DNA of 50,531 nt from CAYMOV01 sp964392085. Lineage in GTDB: Bacteria; Oederibacteriota; Muellerivitia; Muellerivitales; Muellerivitaceae. The notes beneath the pieces were generated by a model that saw only the letters and a program-made list of their open reading frames with translations, was not told where the DNA came from and ran no database searches. Position 1 is the first letter of the stretch; each line of letters opens with the position of its first letter. Of this stretch, positions 17,333-25,916 are shown piece by piece. A program made the position numbers and the translations under genes. The stretch spans positions 1 to 50,531 of the forward strand of contig CAYMOV010000009.1 of the NCBI GenBank assembly GCA_964392085.1, given 5' to 3'.

Positions 17333-18115
17333 TCAACGCATCGTCTGAAGCAGCGTCGCCAAGTCGTGATAAAGCCCCTGGAACATCCCTTGAAGCACGT
17401 AGGTGTAAAACCCCATGGAAATCGCGACCATGAGGAAACCCACCGCCACGTTCAGCGGCATGCCGACGATGAAAACATTCATTTGGGGAACGGTCCTCGC
17501 CAGGACGCCTAAGGCCAGGTTGGTCAAAAAGAGGGCCCCGATCACCGGGGCCCCAACCCGAAACGCGATCATGAAGACGTCCGAGAACCTCTGGTTCATG
17601 AACACCGCCGTTTGGGACGTAAAGTTCGCGTGCCCCAACGGGATCAGGGAAAAGCTATCCGCCAAAGCGCGGAGCAAAAGGTGGTGCCCGTCCACGACCA
17701 CGAACACCAGGGTCGCCACTAGGTAAAAGTACTGTCCCATCACCGAGACCTGGGTGCTGGTGAAGGGGTCAATGATGTTGACCATGCCCAGCCCCATTTG
17801 GATATCGGCGATTTGTCCCGCCAATTGGACCCCGATGAACATCAGGTACGCCAGGAAGCCCAGGCAGAAGCCCACCATCAATTCCCTCACCACGGCCAAC
17901 CCGAAATCCGCGCCGGTCAGGGGTAGGGTCTCCGGGATCGGGACCACGGCGAACAAGAGGAAGGCCGTCAACAAGGTCCAGCTCCCCTTCAATAAGGTCG
18001 GGATCGTCGGGCTCGAAAAGATCGGCGAGGTCAGGAACAGCCCCGCTACGCGCATCAAGACCAGGATGAATGCCGCCGCCTGGAGCGCCGTGAATGAAAA
18101 GGGGGACGTGATCAA
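17333..18115 (-). CDS. fliR: FliR, flagellar export gate protein
   Basis: Integral membrane protein of the export channel, 260 residues with about six hydrophobic helices. Family-typical segments include FILVLMRVAGLFLTSPIFSS, LVRELMVGFCLGFLAYLMFI (read within the frame near residues 77-97) and GAPVIGALFLTNLALGVLAR followed by TVPQMNVFIVGMPLNVAVGF. The last two are the conserved FliR/SpaR core. It lies between fliQ and flhB, the order seen in most phyla. An 89-base spacer separates it from flhB. Confidence 0.95.
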   Translation of the reverse strand: MITSPFSFTALQAAAFILVLMRVAGLFLTSPIFSSPTIPTLLKGSWTLLTAFLLFAVVPIPETLPLTGADFGLAVVRELMVGFCLGFLAYLMFIGVQLAGQIADIQMGLGMVNIIDPFTSTQVSVMGQYFYLVATLVFVVVDGHHLLLRALADSFSLIPLGHANFTSQTAVFMNQRFSDVFMIAFRVGAPVIGALFLTNLALGVLARTVPQMNVFIVGMPLNVAVGFLMVAISMGFYTYVLQGMFQGLYHDLATLLQTMR

Positions 18116-18119
18116 TCCG

Positions 18120-18389
18120 TCACCTCGAGTATTGCGGGAGATGGACCCACAATTCCGAAGTGAAGGCGATCAGGACCAGCATCATCCATTTGCCGAAAAC
18201 CAGGATCGCCAAGAACACCACGATGATCTTGGGAACGAACGTCAGGGTCATTTCCTGGATTTGGGTCACGGCCTGGAAGATCGACACCAGGACCCCGACC
18301 GCCAACCCCAGGCCCAGGATCGGCGCCGAGACCAGCAATGTCACCCAGAGGGCCCGGGTCGCGATGTCGGATACGAATTCGACGTTCAT
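18120..18389 (-). CDS. fliQ: FliQ, flagellar export gate protein
   Basis: Small export-gate protein of 89 residues with two membrane helices. The first ends in the conserved motif VGVLVSIFQAVTQIQEMTLT, followed by FVPKIIVVFLAILVFGKWMM. Length (about 89) and sequence are typical. The gene sits 4 bases before fliR and 9 bases after fliP. Confidence 0.96.
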   Translation of the reverse strand: MNVEFVSDIATRALWVTLLVSAPILGLGLAVGVLVSIFQAVTQIQEMTLTFVPKIIVVFLAILVFGKWMMLVLIAFTSELWVHLPQYSR

Positions 18390-18398
18390 GGCGGCCCC

Positions 18399-19160
18399 CT
18401 AAAAGCTCAGCGCCAAAGAGCGCACGATGAGGTTCCACCCGTCCACCAGGATGAAAAGGAGGATCTTGAACGGAAGGGAAATGAGGACGGGAGGCAACAT
18501 GAGCATACCCATCGACATGAGGACCGACGCCACCACCATGTCGATGATGAGGAAGGGCACGAAGATCAGGAACCCCATCTCGAAGGCCCGGCGGAGTTCG
18601 CTGATGACGAAGGCGGGAATCAGGGTCAGGGTGGGGACATCCGCCGTGGACCGGGGACGGCTGGACCTGGACAACGCCACAAAAAGCGCCAAGTCCTTCT
18701 CGCGGACCTGCTTGAACATGAACTTCCGGATCGGTTGTTCAGCCTTGTGAAGGGCGTCCTGGGCCGAGAGCTTGTTGTTCATATAGGGGGTCAGGGCGTC
18801 CTTCTGGATGGCCTGAAACGTCGGCTGCATCACGAAAAAAGTCAGGAAGAGCGATAGCCCGATGAGGACCTGGTTCGGGGGGACCTGTTGGGTTCCAAGT
18901 CCCTGGCGCAGGAACGCCATCACCACCACGATCCGGGTGAAGGCCGTCGTCATGATGAGGATGGAAGGCGCGAGGGAGAGGACCGTCAGGAAAAAGAGGA
19001 TCTGAAGGCTTGCCGCGACGTCTTGGGGGGATTTCGCCTGTTCGATCCCGAACTTCAACACCGGCAGCGGGAGCGCGCCGGACGCGGATTGGGCCCAGCT
19101 GAACGCGGGAACCGAGGCGATGAGGGCGGCGAAGAGGGCTCGGAGACTCCAACGTTTCAT
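18399..19160 (-). CDS. fliP: FliP, flagellar export gate protein
   Basis: Core export-channel protein, 253 residues. The open frame extends 49 codons upstream into fliO. However, MKRWSLRALFAALIASVPAF is a cleavable signal peptide as known for FliP, and GGAGG lies about 7 bases before the ATG at 19160, which also forms an ATGA overlap with the fliO stop. Conserved regions are ILIMTTAFTRIVVVMAFLRQ, LGTQQVPPNQVLIGLSLFLT, LTLIPAFVISELRRAFEMGF and FLIIDMVVASVLMSMGMLML. No irregularities seen. Confidence 0.96.
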   Translation of the reverse strand: MKRWSLRALFAALIASVPAFSWAQSASGALPLPVLKFGIEQAKSPQDVAASLQILFFLTVLSLAPSILIMTTAFTRIVVVMAFLRQGLGTQQVPPNQVLIGLSLFLTFFVMQPTFQAIQKDALTPYMNNKLSAQDALHKAEQPIRKFMFKQVREKDLALFVALSRSSRPRSTADVPTLTLIPAFVISELRRAFEMGFLIFVPFLIIDMVVASVLMSMGMLMLPPVLISLPFKILLFILVDGWNLIVRSLALSF

Positions 19161-19885
19161 TCTTGGCCTCCCCCCGTTTTGGGTCCTGCCTTGGATTTCG
19201 GCGACAGGTGCTTCCATTTTTCGGCGAATCCGCCGATGGTTTCCCGGCCTTCTTCGGCTAAGCGTCGGGTCTCTTCCTGCACGTCCTCCGCCTCGTTCCG
19301 CCTCCATACTTTCCGGAGCACTTCCGGGAACCCCCCGACATTCTTGGCCGATTGACGGAGAACCTCGACTTCCTCCGGGTCGGAGATGACGTCCAACGCG
19401 GTCAACTCTTCGTGTCCCGCGCCCACCACGAGGATCCGCTTCCCCACTTCCACCAAATAAACGGACTTACGGGGCGCCAGGTGGGTGGAGGCCAACACCT
19501 TGATCGGCCGATCACCCCCCTCAGTGGAATCCCATCCCTTTTTATCCCAGACCAATTTCAGCGCCCAAACCGTCGCGTAGATCAAGGCGAGGGTCAGCGC
19601 CAACGCCAGGACCAATTTTCCGAGCGTCCCCCAAAAACCCGGGGCTTGCTGGGGTTTCTCGTCCGGCAAGGGCAAGGCGTCGCCCCCGTCCGTTGGGTTG
19701 TCCTTGGCCGTCGATGGGTTTTTTACGCTTTCCGCACCGGGATGGAACAACGCGCTATCGTCCCCCACGGCATGCGCCGGGAAAGGGGCGAAGCCTCCCC
19801 AGAAAAGGCAAACCCCCAACGCCAAGGCCGCCCAAAGGGGCCGGGATCGCCAGGGGCCGGTCATCAAGGTCAGGAGCGTTGTCAT
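19157..19885 (-). CDS. fliO: FliO-like export assembly protein (start uncertain)
   Basis: Bitopic protein that helps build the FliP ring. From the ATG at 19885 the protein has about 242 residues. It has an N-terminal hydrophobic signal (LWAALALGVCLFWGGFAPFP, ending AHA), a low-complexity stretch, a membrane helix (LGKLVLALALTLALIYATVW) and then the FliO beta domain: IKVLASTHLAPRKSVYLVEV, then RILVVGAGHEELTAL. A charged C-terminal coil follows. A GTG at 19960 that overlaps the fliN stop would add 25 residues, and an ATG at 19864 would also leave a signal peptide. None has a clear ribosome site. Two hydrophobic segments, with a signal-like first one, are as in some FliO/FliZ homologues. Confidence 0.85.
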   Translation of the reverse strand: MTTLLTLMTGPWRSRPLWAALALGVCLFWGGFAPFPAHAVGDDSALFHPGAESVKNPSTAKDNPTDGGDALPLPDEKPQQAPGFWGTLGKLVLALALTLALIYATVWALKLVWDKKGWDSTEGGDRPIKVLASTHLAPRKSVYLVEVGKRILVVGAGHEELTALDVISDPEEVEVLRQSAKNVGGFPEVLRKVWRRNEAEDVQEETRRLAEEGRETIGGFAEKWKHLSPKSKAGPKTGGGQE

Positions 19886-19956
19886 AGCGGAGTGGGACCC
19901 GTTACGCCGGCCTGGAACGCGCCGAGAAAGCGCGGGGCCCGGCCGGCCGGGTTCCT

Positions 19957-20832
19957 TCACGGCTTGATGCCGTGGAGCCGCTCCTCAGGATTCACGATCT
20001 CGGTGATGCGGACACCGAAATTCTCGTCGATCACCACCACTTCACCCTTCGCGATGAGGCGCTCATTGACCAGGATATCCACTGGTTCACCGGCGAGTTT
20101 ATCCAGCTCCACCACGGATCCCGGGGCGAGAGCGAGGATTTCCTTCACCAGTTTGGTGGTTCGACCCAATTCGACGGTCAACTTCAGGGGCACGTCCATC
20201 AGCAACCCGATGTTGCCCCCGGTCGGTCCCGACACTTGATCCATTTGCACAGCTCCACCTCCTGCCAGCGCTGGGGCCCCAGCATGGGTGCCCTTTGGTG
20301 ATCCACCGGTCGGCCTCGGGGCCGCCGTCTTGCTCGCCCCAGCCGAATGGCCCTCAGCGGCCGACTCGGGCAGGTCCAACATGAAAGACCCGTTCCAGGC
20401 GTTTGGAACGTCCAGCACAAAAGTCCAAGCGACACCGCCCGTGGCCGTGACTCTCGGGGTTGCCACCGGGTCCAACGAACGCAGACCCGGTAATTTAAAG
20501 GCGCTCGCGAGCGCCGAGGCCATCTGGGACGAAACTTCCCCAAAGGCCGACAAGTGCAGGTCCGTCGCCGAATCCGGCGCGCCGGCCGGATCCTGGCCCA
20601 TCACCAACTCCGCCACCACCACCGCGGCTTTTTCCGGGAAGGCCATAAAGCCCTCGACCCCGGGCCCCTGGAGGGGGACTTGGACCAAGGGGCCGCCTAA
20701 ATCCGGCTGTGATCCCCTCTCGAAACCAACAGGGGCCACCGTGACCGCGGTTCCCGTGAGGGACGACAGGGCCTCCCCGAAACCCTTTGCGGCGGCCTCG
20801 CCGCGCTCAATGAGGACTTGATCGTCCGCCAT
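19957..20832 (-). CDS. fliN: FliN/FliY-type switch protein with degenerate CheC-like domain
   Basis: C-ring protein, 291 residues. The C-terminal 80 residues are a FliN/SpoA domain (LLMDVPLKLTVELGRTTKLV, then KEILALAPGSVVELDKLAGE and VDILVNERLIAKGEVVVIDE). The N-terminal 170 residues resemble the CheC/FliY phosphatase fold (AVVVAELVMGQDPAGAPDSA, LHLSAFGEVSSQMASALASA). The active-site pattern of CheC/FliY is E-x2-N; here the helix reads GEVSSQMA, so the expected Asn is Ser. CheY-P phosphatase activity is therefore doubtful. A Gly/Ala/Pro linker joins the domains. The gene starts directly after fliM. FliY-type architecture is typical of Firmicutes, spirochaetes and many candidate phyla. Confidence 0.88.
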   Translation of the reverse strand: MADDQVLIERGEAAAKGFGEALSSLTGTAVTVAPVGFERGSQPDLGGPLVQVPLQGPGVEGFMAFPEKAAVVVAELVMGQDPAGAPDSATDLHLSAFGEVSSQMASALASAFKLPGLRSLDPVATPRVTATGGVAWTFVLDVPNAWNGSFMLDLPESAAEGHSAGASKTAAPRPTGGSPKGTHAGAPALAGGGAVQMDQVSGPTGGNIGLLMDVPLKLTVELGRTTKLVKEILALAPGSVVELDKLAGEPVDILVNERLIAKGEVVVIDENFGVRITEIVNPEERLHGIKP

Positions 20833-20833
20833 G

Positions 20834-21853
20834 TCAGTTCCCTTGTTCCCGGATGACCTGGGTGATTTGGATCGCCTTCTTCTTGGCGGAGACGCCGGGG
20901 CGGCCCTTCAATTTCACCAGGTTCTCGATGAGGATCTCAATTTCGCCGTGGGTGGAGGAGTTCAAGCGGATGACGTCGCCCACCTTCAGGTTCAGTACGT
21001 CCGCCACGCTGATCTGGGCGGAACCGGCCTCCACCACCAGAGGGATCGACGCCTCACGCATGACGCGGGTGAGGTTGGTCACCGTCTCATTCGTGGATTC
21101 CTTCTTCCCGACCGTGAACCACTTCTGGGCCGACAGGTTCCCGACGATTGGCTCGATGACCACGTAGGGGATGCACATGGACATCTTGCCGGTCACTTCG
21201 TTGATCTTCATCTCGAACTCGATGACGGCCGCGATCTCGTTGGGGGCCACCACCTGAACGAATTGTGCCGTCGTCTCATAGCCCGCCAGCTTGGGGTCGA
21301 ACTGCCCGACCTTGTGCCAGGCCTCCCGCAGGTTGTCCAGGGCCCGATGGATGACCTTCTCGACCACCGATTGCTCGATATCGGTCAGTTCCCGGGGGGC
21401 CGGAGGAGCTTTGCCGGGCCCGCCCAGGATTCGGTCGATCAAGGTCAAGACCAACTCGGGACTGATCTCCCAAAGCATGGAGCCTTCCAGCGGCTCCATC
21501 TTGAGGACGAAGATGCAGTCGGGCCGCGGGAGGCTCATGGTGTATTCCCGGAAGGGCAACTGGGTCACCGAGACCACCTTAACCTCCGCCACCGTCCGGA
21601 GATACGCCGCCACGGACGCCGTGAAGCCGCGCGAGAAGATCTCGTGCAACATCTCCATGGTCCGCATATGGTCCTTGGAGAAGCGGTTGGGCCGGTTGAA
21701 GTCGTAAGTCTTGATCTTCCGGCCCTGCTCGTCGATCGTCACCCCGACTTCGGGACCCGCGGAGGCCGTTTCGGCGCCTTCAGACGCGCCGAGATCCATG
21801 TCCAAGTCGGACAGGAGCGCGCTGACTTCGCCGTCGGACAGAAGTTCATCCAT
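20834..21853 (-). CDS. fliM: FliM, flagellar switch protein
   Basis: C-ring switch protein, 339 residues. The N-terminus MDELLSDGEVSALLSDL corresponds to the LSQxEIDALL motif that binds CheY-P, so a chemotaxis system is expected elsewhere in the genome. The CheC-like middle domain includes IFVLKMEPLEGSMLWEISPE and FEMKINEVTGKMSMCIPYVV. The C-terminal SpoA domain includes LNLKVGDVIRLNSSTHGEIE. The ribosome site (GGAGG) lies close upstream. fliN follows with a 1-base gap. Confidence 0.96.
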   Translation of the reverse strand: MDELLSDGEVSALLSDLDMDLGASEGAETASAGPEVGVTIDEQGRKIKTYDFNRPNRFSKDHMRTMEMLHEIFSRGFTASVAAYLRTVAEVKVVSVTQLPFREYTMSLPRPDCIFVLKMEPLEGSMLWEISPELVLTLIDRILGGPGKAPPAPRELTDIEQSVVEKVIHRALDNLREAWHKVGQFDPKLAGYETTAQFVQVVAPNEIAAVIEFEMKINEVTGKMSMCIPYVVIEPIVGNLSAQKWFTVGKKESTNETVTNLTRVMREASIPLVVEAGSAQISVADVLNLKVGDVIRLNSSTHGEIEILIENLVKLKGRPGVSAKKKAIQITQVIREQGN

Positions 21854-21916
21854 GAGCTGAAACCTCCTCGGGGCCTTTCGGCCGGGTGCGCTGCGTACGG
21901 CCTCTTGCCCGTCCGC

Positions 21917-22390
21917 TTATTGGATGGCGAACGAGGTCAGGAAAACGTTGGTCACCGAGCCGAACTTCAGCAGGTGGTTGATCTGCAGCTGGAGCTCCCG
22001 GCGGAACCGTTCTTTCCCCTCGGAATTGGAAAGCTCGGCGGCCTTCCGATCGTTGAGGAGGGTGTTCACCAGGTCCTGGAACTGCGGGGTCCGCTCGCGG
22101 ACTTCCCGGTCCAGTTCCTGGTTGGTCTTGCTGTACTCGAGCTTGATCTCGGACCGGATATACCTGGACGCGTCCTCGTCGGCCAAATTGACGATGAACG
22201 TTCCGAGGTCGTAGATCTTCCCGGGTTCGGGCTTTTGCTCGATGATTTTGGTCTCTTTGGGCTCCATCTTCGCGCCCAAAAGCATGATGTTGAACGCACC
22301 CAAGCCGATGAGCCCGAGCAAAGTCACCACGCTCAACAGCAGGATGATAGTCAATTGCCGCTTGGTTGCCTTGTCCCCTTGTTCAGCCAT
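21917..22390 (-). CDS. fliL: FliL, stator-associated basal body protein
   Basis: Single-span membrane protein of 157 residues near the stators. A membrane helix spans about 13-36 (LTIILLLSVVTLLGLIGLGA). The periplasmic domain has the family pattern YDLGTFIVNLADEDASRYIR, followed by SEIKLEY, and ends in FLTSFAIQ (FliL proteins typically end in a similar 'F.dFvvQ'). It lies between motB and fliM. Confidence 0.94.
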   Translation of the reverse strand: MAEQGDKATKRQLTIILLLSVVTLLGLIGLGAFNIMLLGAKMEPKETKIIEQKPEPGKIYDLGTFIVNLADEDASRYIRSEIKLEYSKTNQELDREVRERTPQFQDLVNTLLNDRKAAELSNSEGKERFRRELQLQINHLLKFGSVTNVFLTSFAIQ

Positions 22391-22406
22391 GCCCGCTCCT
22401 CCTAGT

Positions 22407-23183
22407 TTAATCGAGCTTCATGATGACGACATCCACCCGCCGGTTCATCCGCCGGTTCGCCTCGCTCACGTTCGGCACCAGGGGCTGGAACTCCCCGTAC
22501 CCAGCGGCGGACAGACGCGACGGATCGAGGCCCTTTTCCTCGACGAAATACTTCACCACGACGGTGGCCCGCAGGGCCGACAGTTCCCAATTGCTGGGAA
22601 TCGTCGACGACCGCATGGGTATGTCGTCCGTATGGCCCTCGACCACAATCTGACGGTCGGGGTACTGCTTGATGACGTCGGCCAGGTCACTGAGGATCTC
22701 ACGCATCTCAGGCTTTAAAGCCACGCCGCCCAGGTCGAACAGCACCTTGTCGGTCAGCAGGCTCACCACCAGGCCCCGGGCCTCCTGGCGGATCATGATC
22801 TTCTGGGCCCCCAGGTAACGGTGAAGCTTCTGCTTGATGAGACCGGCAACGTCCCCACCGGTCCCCTTGACCAAGGGCGGTTTCTTCGGCCCCCCGGGTC
22901 CACCCTGCTCCGGCTCCCCCGCCAGGATCTTGAAATGAAGCCCCTGGTTGGTGCCCTCGGCCGGGAGGATGGTGGCGCCCGTCTGCACCAGTCCGAACAC
23001 GGACCGGAAGGAGGCGGCCACCTCCTGGATTTGCTGCGCGCTCCCCGCAGAAGCGAGGGCGTACATGATAATGAAGGTCGCGAGCAGGAGGGTGATCATG
23101 TCGGCGTAGGTCAGGAGCCAGCGCATCATGCCGCCGGACTCCATCTCCATCCCGCCGCCTTCGCCCTTCTTACGTTTCGGCAT
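22407..23183 (-). CDS. motB: MotB, flagellar stator protein
   Basis: Proton- or sodium-channel stator subunit, 258 residues. After a basic start (MPKRKKGEGG) the single membrane helix contains the ion-binding Asp in LLTYADMITLLLATFIIMYA. The C-terminal OmpA-like peptidoglycan-binding domain has IVVEGHTDDIPMRS, NWELSALRATVVVKYF and SAAGYGEFQPLVPN-ANRRMNRRVDVVI. An ATG lies two codons upstream, but AAGGGG is only 1 base from it and 7 bases from the ATG at 23183, so the latter is chosen. The coupling ion cannot be read with confidence. Confidence 0.95.
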   Translation of the reverse strand: MPKRKKGEGGGMEMESGGMMRWLLTYADMITLLLATFIIMYALASAGSAQQIQEVAASFRSVFGLVQTGATILPAEGTNQGLHFKILAGEPEQGGPGGPKKPPLVKGTGGDVAGLIKQKLHRYLGAQKIMIRQEARGLVVSLLTDKVLFDLGGVALKPEMREILSDLADVIKQYPDRQIVVEGHTDDIPMRSSTIPSNWELSALRATVVVKYFVEEKGLDPSRLSAAGYGEFQPLVPNVSEANRRMNRRVDVVIMKLD

Positions 23184-23213
23184 GCCCATTCCCCTTGCTG
23201 GAGGTCGTTAAAG

Positions 23214-24029
23214 CTACTTCTTCTCTTCGCCGCCCTCAGCCGTTTGTTGCGCTTGCTCCAAGTCCATCTTCAGCTTCGGGGGCAGGAACGCCTTGAGCTT
23301 CTCCTCGACGATCCGTGGGTTGTCGCCGGCGGAGATCGAGAGGATGCCCTCCAACATGACTTCCCGCAGGAGCACTTCCTGTTGGCTGTTCTGCTTCAGC
23401 TTGAAGGAGATCGGGAGGAAGAAAAGGTTGGCGAACGAGATGCCGTAAAAGGTCGCGATGAAGGCCGTGGCGATGGCGGCCGCCAGTTCGGCGCCGGTGG
23501 CCGCGCCCTCGCCCATGCTGGCCAAGGCGTGGATCAGGCCCAGCACGGTCCCGATGATGCCGAGGGTCGGGGAGAACCCGCCGAAGGTCCCGAAGACGCC
23601 CTCACCGATCTTATGGCGGGCTTCCAGGAAGGCGATGTCGGTTTCCATGATGTTGCGGATCATCTCAATGTCCGTGCCGTCGACGACGAGTTGGAGGCCC
23701 TTCTTGAGGAACGGGTCCTGGACGCTCTCAGCCTCTTCTTCCAGGCCCAAGAGGCCCTCCCGGCGGGCCTTGGTGGCGAACCCGACGAGTTGGGTCACGA
23801 TGGCCGCGGGGTTCAGTTCTTGGCGCAGGAACGCCTTCTTGAGCACCGGGATGAATTCCTTGATGACGTCGAACGGAAAGCTCATCATCGTGGCGCCGGC
23901 GGTCCCGACCCCGACGATGAAAAAGGCGGAGAGCTTGAACAACACTCCCATATGGACGCCTTCCATCAGGGTGCCGCCGAGCACGCCGATCACGCCTAAC
24001 GCCAAACCGATCACTGTTGCGAGATCCAC
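23214..24029 (-). CDS. motA: MotA, flagellar stator protein (GTG start)
   Basis: Four-helix stator subunit, 272 residues. Conserved features are the helix DLATVIGLALGVIGVLGGTL, a cytoplasmic loop with ARREGLLGLEEEAESV carrying the rotor-facing charged residues, and the pore helix GVFGTFGGFSPTLGIIGTVL with its Pro. The open frame begins at an ATG at 24053 inside fliJ, but GGGGAGGTGA lies 5 bases before the GTG at 24029. The mature-like start MDLATV fits MotA, so GTG is preferred. The gene follows fliJ directly, without the flgD/flgE block often found there. Confidence 0.95.
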   Translation of the reverse strand: MDLATVIGLALGVIGVLGGTLMEGVHMGVLFKLSAFFIVGVGTAGATMMSFPFDVIKEFIPVLKKAFLRQELNPAAIVTQLVGFATKARREGLLGLEEEAESVQDPFLKKGLQLVVDGTDIEMIRNIMETDIAFLEARHKIGEGVFGTFGGFSPTLGIIGTVLGLIHALASMGEGAATGAELAAAIATAFIATFYGISFANLFFLPISFKLKQNSQQEVLLREVMLEGILSISAGDNPRIVEEKLKAFLPPKLKMDLEQAQQTAEGGEEKK

Positions 24030-24033
24030 GACC

Positions 24034-24525
24034 TCACCTCCCCTTAATGTCATCCGCCGAACCGCTCGGAGCCTTCACATCCTTTCGGATGTGGGCGATG
24101 GCCGAAAACTCGTCCAACGCCTTCTGCTCCTCACGCTCGGTCTCGTTTTGGTACGCCGTCCACTTACGCTTCTTTAGGTTTTCGAGCAACTTTTTGTCGC
24201 GGGAGGCCTCGAGGGCCTTTTGCCGCCGACGTTCAACCTCTTCCGCCGCTTCCCGCTTCAAGGCCGCGAGGCGCTTTTCCCGCGAAAGCAGGGAATCCCA
24301 GTACTCACCGTACGAGGCCAGGGCCTCCACCGGCATGGCCCCTCCCTGCTGGACCCGCCGGTAATCGGCCCTGAAGTCTTCCTGCGCGCCGAGGTGTTCT
24401 TGGATGGCTTCCTCGACCTGCAGCAAAACTCCCTTGGCTTTCGCCAACTCCCGGGCCCGGACTTCCTCCACCTGGTTCCGGTAGTTCAGCACCGCCTGAA
24501 GCCGGAACGAAAACTTCTTGGCCAA
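24034..24525 (-). CDS. fliJ: FliJ, export chaperone/ATPase stalk
   Basis: A 163-residue antiparallel coiled-coil protein that sits in the centre of the FliI hexamer and contacts FlhA. It starts MAKKFSFRLQAVLNYRNQVE, the usual FliJ opening (KFxFRLQxVLxxR). The rest is almost entirely heptad-like and charged, ending in a short disordered tail. It follows fliI with a 19-base gap. Sequence identity in this family is always low; position and opening motif make the call safe. Confidence 0.92.
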   Translation of the reverse strand: MAKKFSFRLQAVLNYRNQVEEVRARELAKAKGVLLQVEEAIQEHLGAQEDFRADYRRVQQGGAMPVEALASYGEYWDSLLSREKRLAALKREAAEEVERRRQKALEASRDKKLLENLKKRKWTAYQNETEREEQKALDEFSAIAHIRKDVKAPSGSADDIKGR

Positions 24526-24544
24526 CTCCCCCTCCGACCCCGAC

Positions 24545-25915
24545 TCAGGCCCGGAAGGCCTGAAGCCGCTCCAAGGTCTCCGACCACCGAGCCGTCTCGT
24601 CCCGGCCCTGCCTCAAAAAGGCGTTCACCGCGTCAATGCGCTCCAAGGCGTGGTCCACCTTGGGGTTGGACCCCTTCGCGTAGGCCCCGATCGCCAGCAG
24701 GTCCTCCACGCTTTTCACGGTGGCCAAAATCGAGCGAACCTGCCCCGCGGCCGCCAAATGTTCCTTCGAGTCGATGTCCGGCATCACCCGCGACACGCTC
24801 GTCAGGACGTCGATGGCCGGGTAATGGCCCTGGCTCGCCAGTTCCCGGCTCAACACCACGTGGCCGTCAAGGATCGCGCGGCAGGAATCCGCGATCGGCT
24901 CGTTCATGTCGTCCGCTTCCACCAGGATCGTGTACAACCCCGTGATACTTCCCTGGTGCGAAGTGGTCCCCGCCCTTTCCAACAATTTCGGGAGGAGCGC
25001 GAACACCGAGGGGGTATAGCCCTTGGTGGTGGGCGGCTCCCCGATGGCCAACCCGACTTCCCGTTGGGCCATCGCGAATCTCGTCACCGAATCCATCATC
25101 AACATGACCCGTTGGCCCTGGTCCCGGAAAAACTCAGCCACCGAGGTCGCCACCAGCGCCGCTTGGATCCGAAGGAGTGAGGGTTGGTCGCTGGTCGCCA
25201 CCACCACCACGCTCCGCTTCAAGCCCTCCGCCCCAAGGTCCCGTTCCAGGAAATCCCGGACCTCGCGACCCCGCTCGCCCACCAGGGCGATGACATTGAT
25301 GTCGGCTTCCGTGTTGCGGGCGATCATGCCCAGCAACGTACTCTTCCCCACCCCACTACCGGCGAAGATCCCCAGCCGCTGTCCCTCGCCCAAGGTCAGC
25401 ATCCCATCCATGGCCCGGACACCGGTGGACACCGTCTTTTGGATCCGACGGCGGTCCATGGCGGGGGGAGGTTCCCGGTGAACCGACACGGCTCCCGGCA
25501 GTTCCCCCAGGGGCCCCAGGTTGTCGAGCGGACGCCCCATCGCGTCGATCACCCGGCCCAGGAGGCCGTTCCCCACCGGCACCTGGAAAGGCTTGCCGGT
25601 CTTGACCACTTCACTGCCAGGCCCCAAGCCCCGCATTTCACCGAGGGGCATCAATAAAACCCTATTTTGTCGGAACCCCACCACCTCGGCGAGGATCTGA
25701 GCGCCCGTCCCGTCCGCCGGGGTGATCCAACAAGCCTCACCCACCGACGCGGCCGGTCCCGACGACTCAATCACCAGCCCTACCACCTGCTCCACTTGGC
25801 CGTTCACCCGGATCGGGTCCAATTTCTTCATGCGTTCCCGGTAAATTTCGCGGGACAGCCCGATCGTCGTCGAGAGGCCCACGGCCTCGCCCTCAGGGGC
25901 CCCGGGAAGCGTCAC
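24545..25915 (-). CDS. fliI: FliI, flagellar export ATPase
   Basis: Hexameric ATPase of the export apparatus, 456 residues. The N-terminal barrel includes VVGLVIESSGPAASVGEACW. The P-loop is GIFAGSGVGKSTLLGMIARN, followed by VIALVGERGREVRDFLERDL, the Walker B region MLMMDSVTRFAMAQREVGLA and the conserved PPTTKGYTPSVFALLPKLLE. The GTG at 25915 starts one base after the fliH stop. An internal Met at 25831 would remove 28 residues but lose the helix LSREIYRERMKKLDPIRVNG, so the long start is kept with moderate certainty. Confidence 0.96.
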   Translation of the reverse strand: MTLPGAPEGEAVGLSTTIGLSREIYRERMKKLDPIRVNGQVEQVVGLVIESSGPAASVGEACWITPADGTGAQILAEVVGFRQNRVLLMPLGEMRGLGPGSEVVKTGKPFQVPVGNGLLGRVIDAMGRPLDNLGPLGELPGAVSVHREPPPAMDRRRIQKTVSTGVRAMDGMLTLGEGQRLGIFAGSGVGKSTLLGMIARNTEADINVIALVGERGREVRDFLERDLGAEGLKRSVVVVATSDQPSLLRIQAALVATSVAEFFRDQGQRVMLMMDSVTRFAMAQREVGLAIGEPPTTKGYTPSVFALLPKLLERAGTTSHQGSITGLYTILVEADDMNEPIADSCRAILDGHVVLSRELASQGHYPAIDVLTSVSRVMPDIDSKEHLAAAGQVRSILATVKSVEDLLAIGAYAKGSNPKVDHALERIDAVNAFLRQGRDETARWSETLERLQAFRA

Positions 25916-25916
25916 C

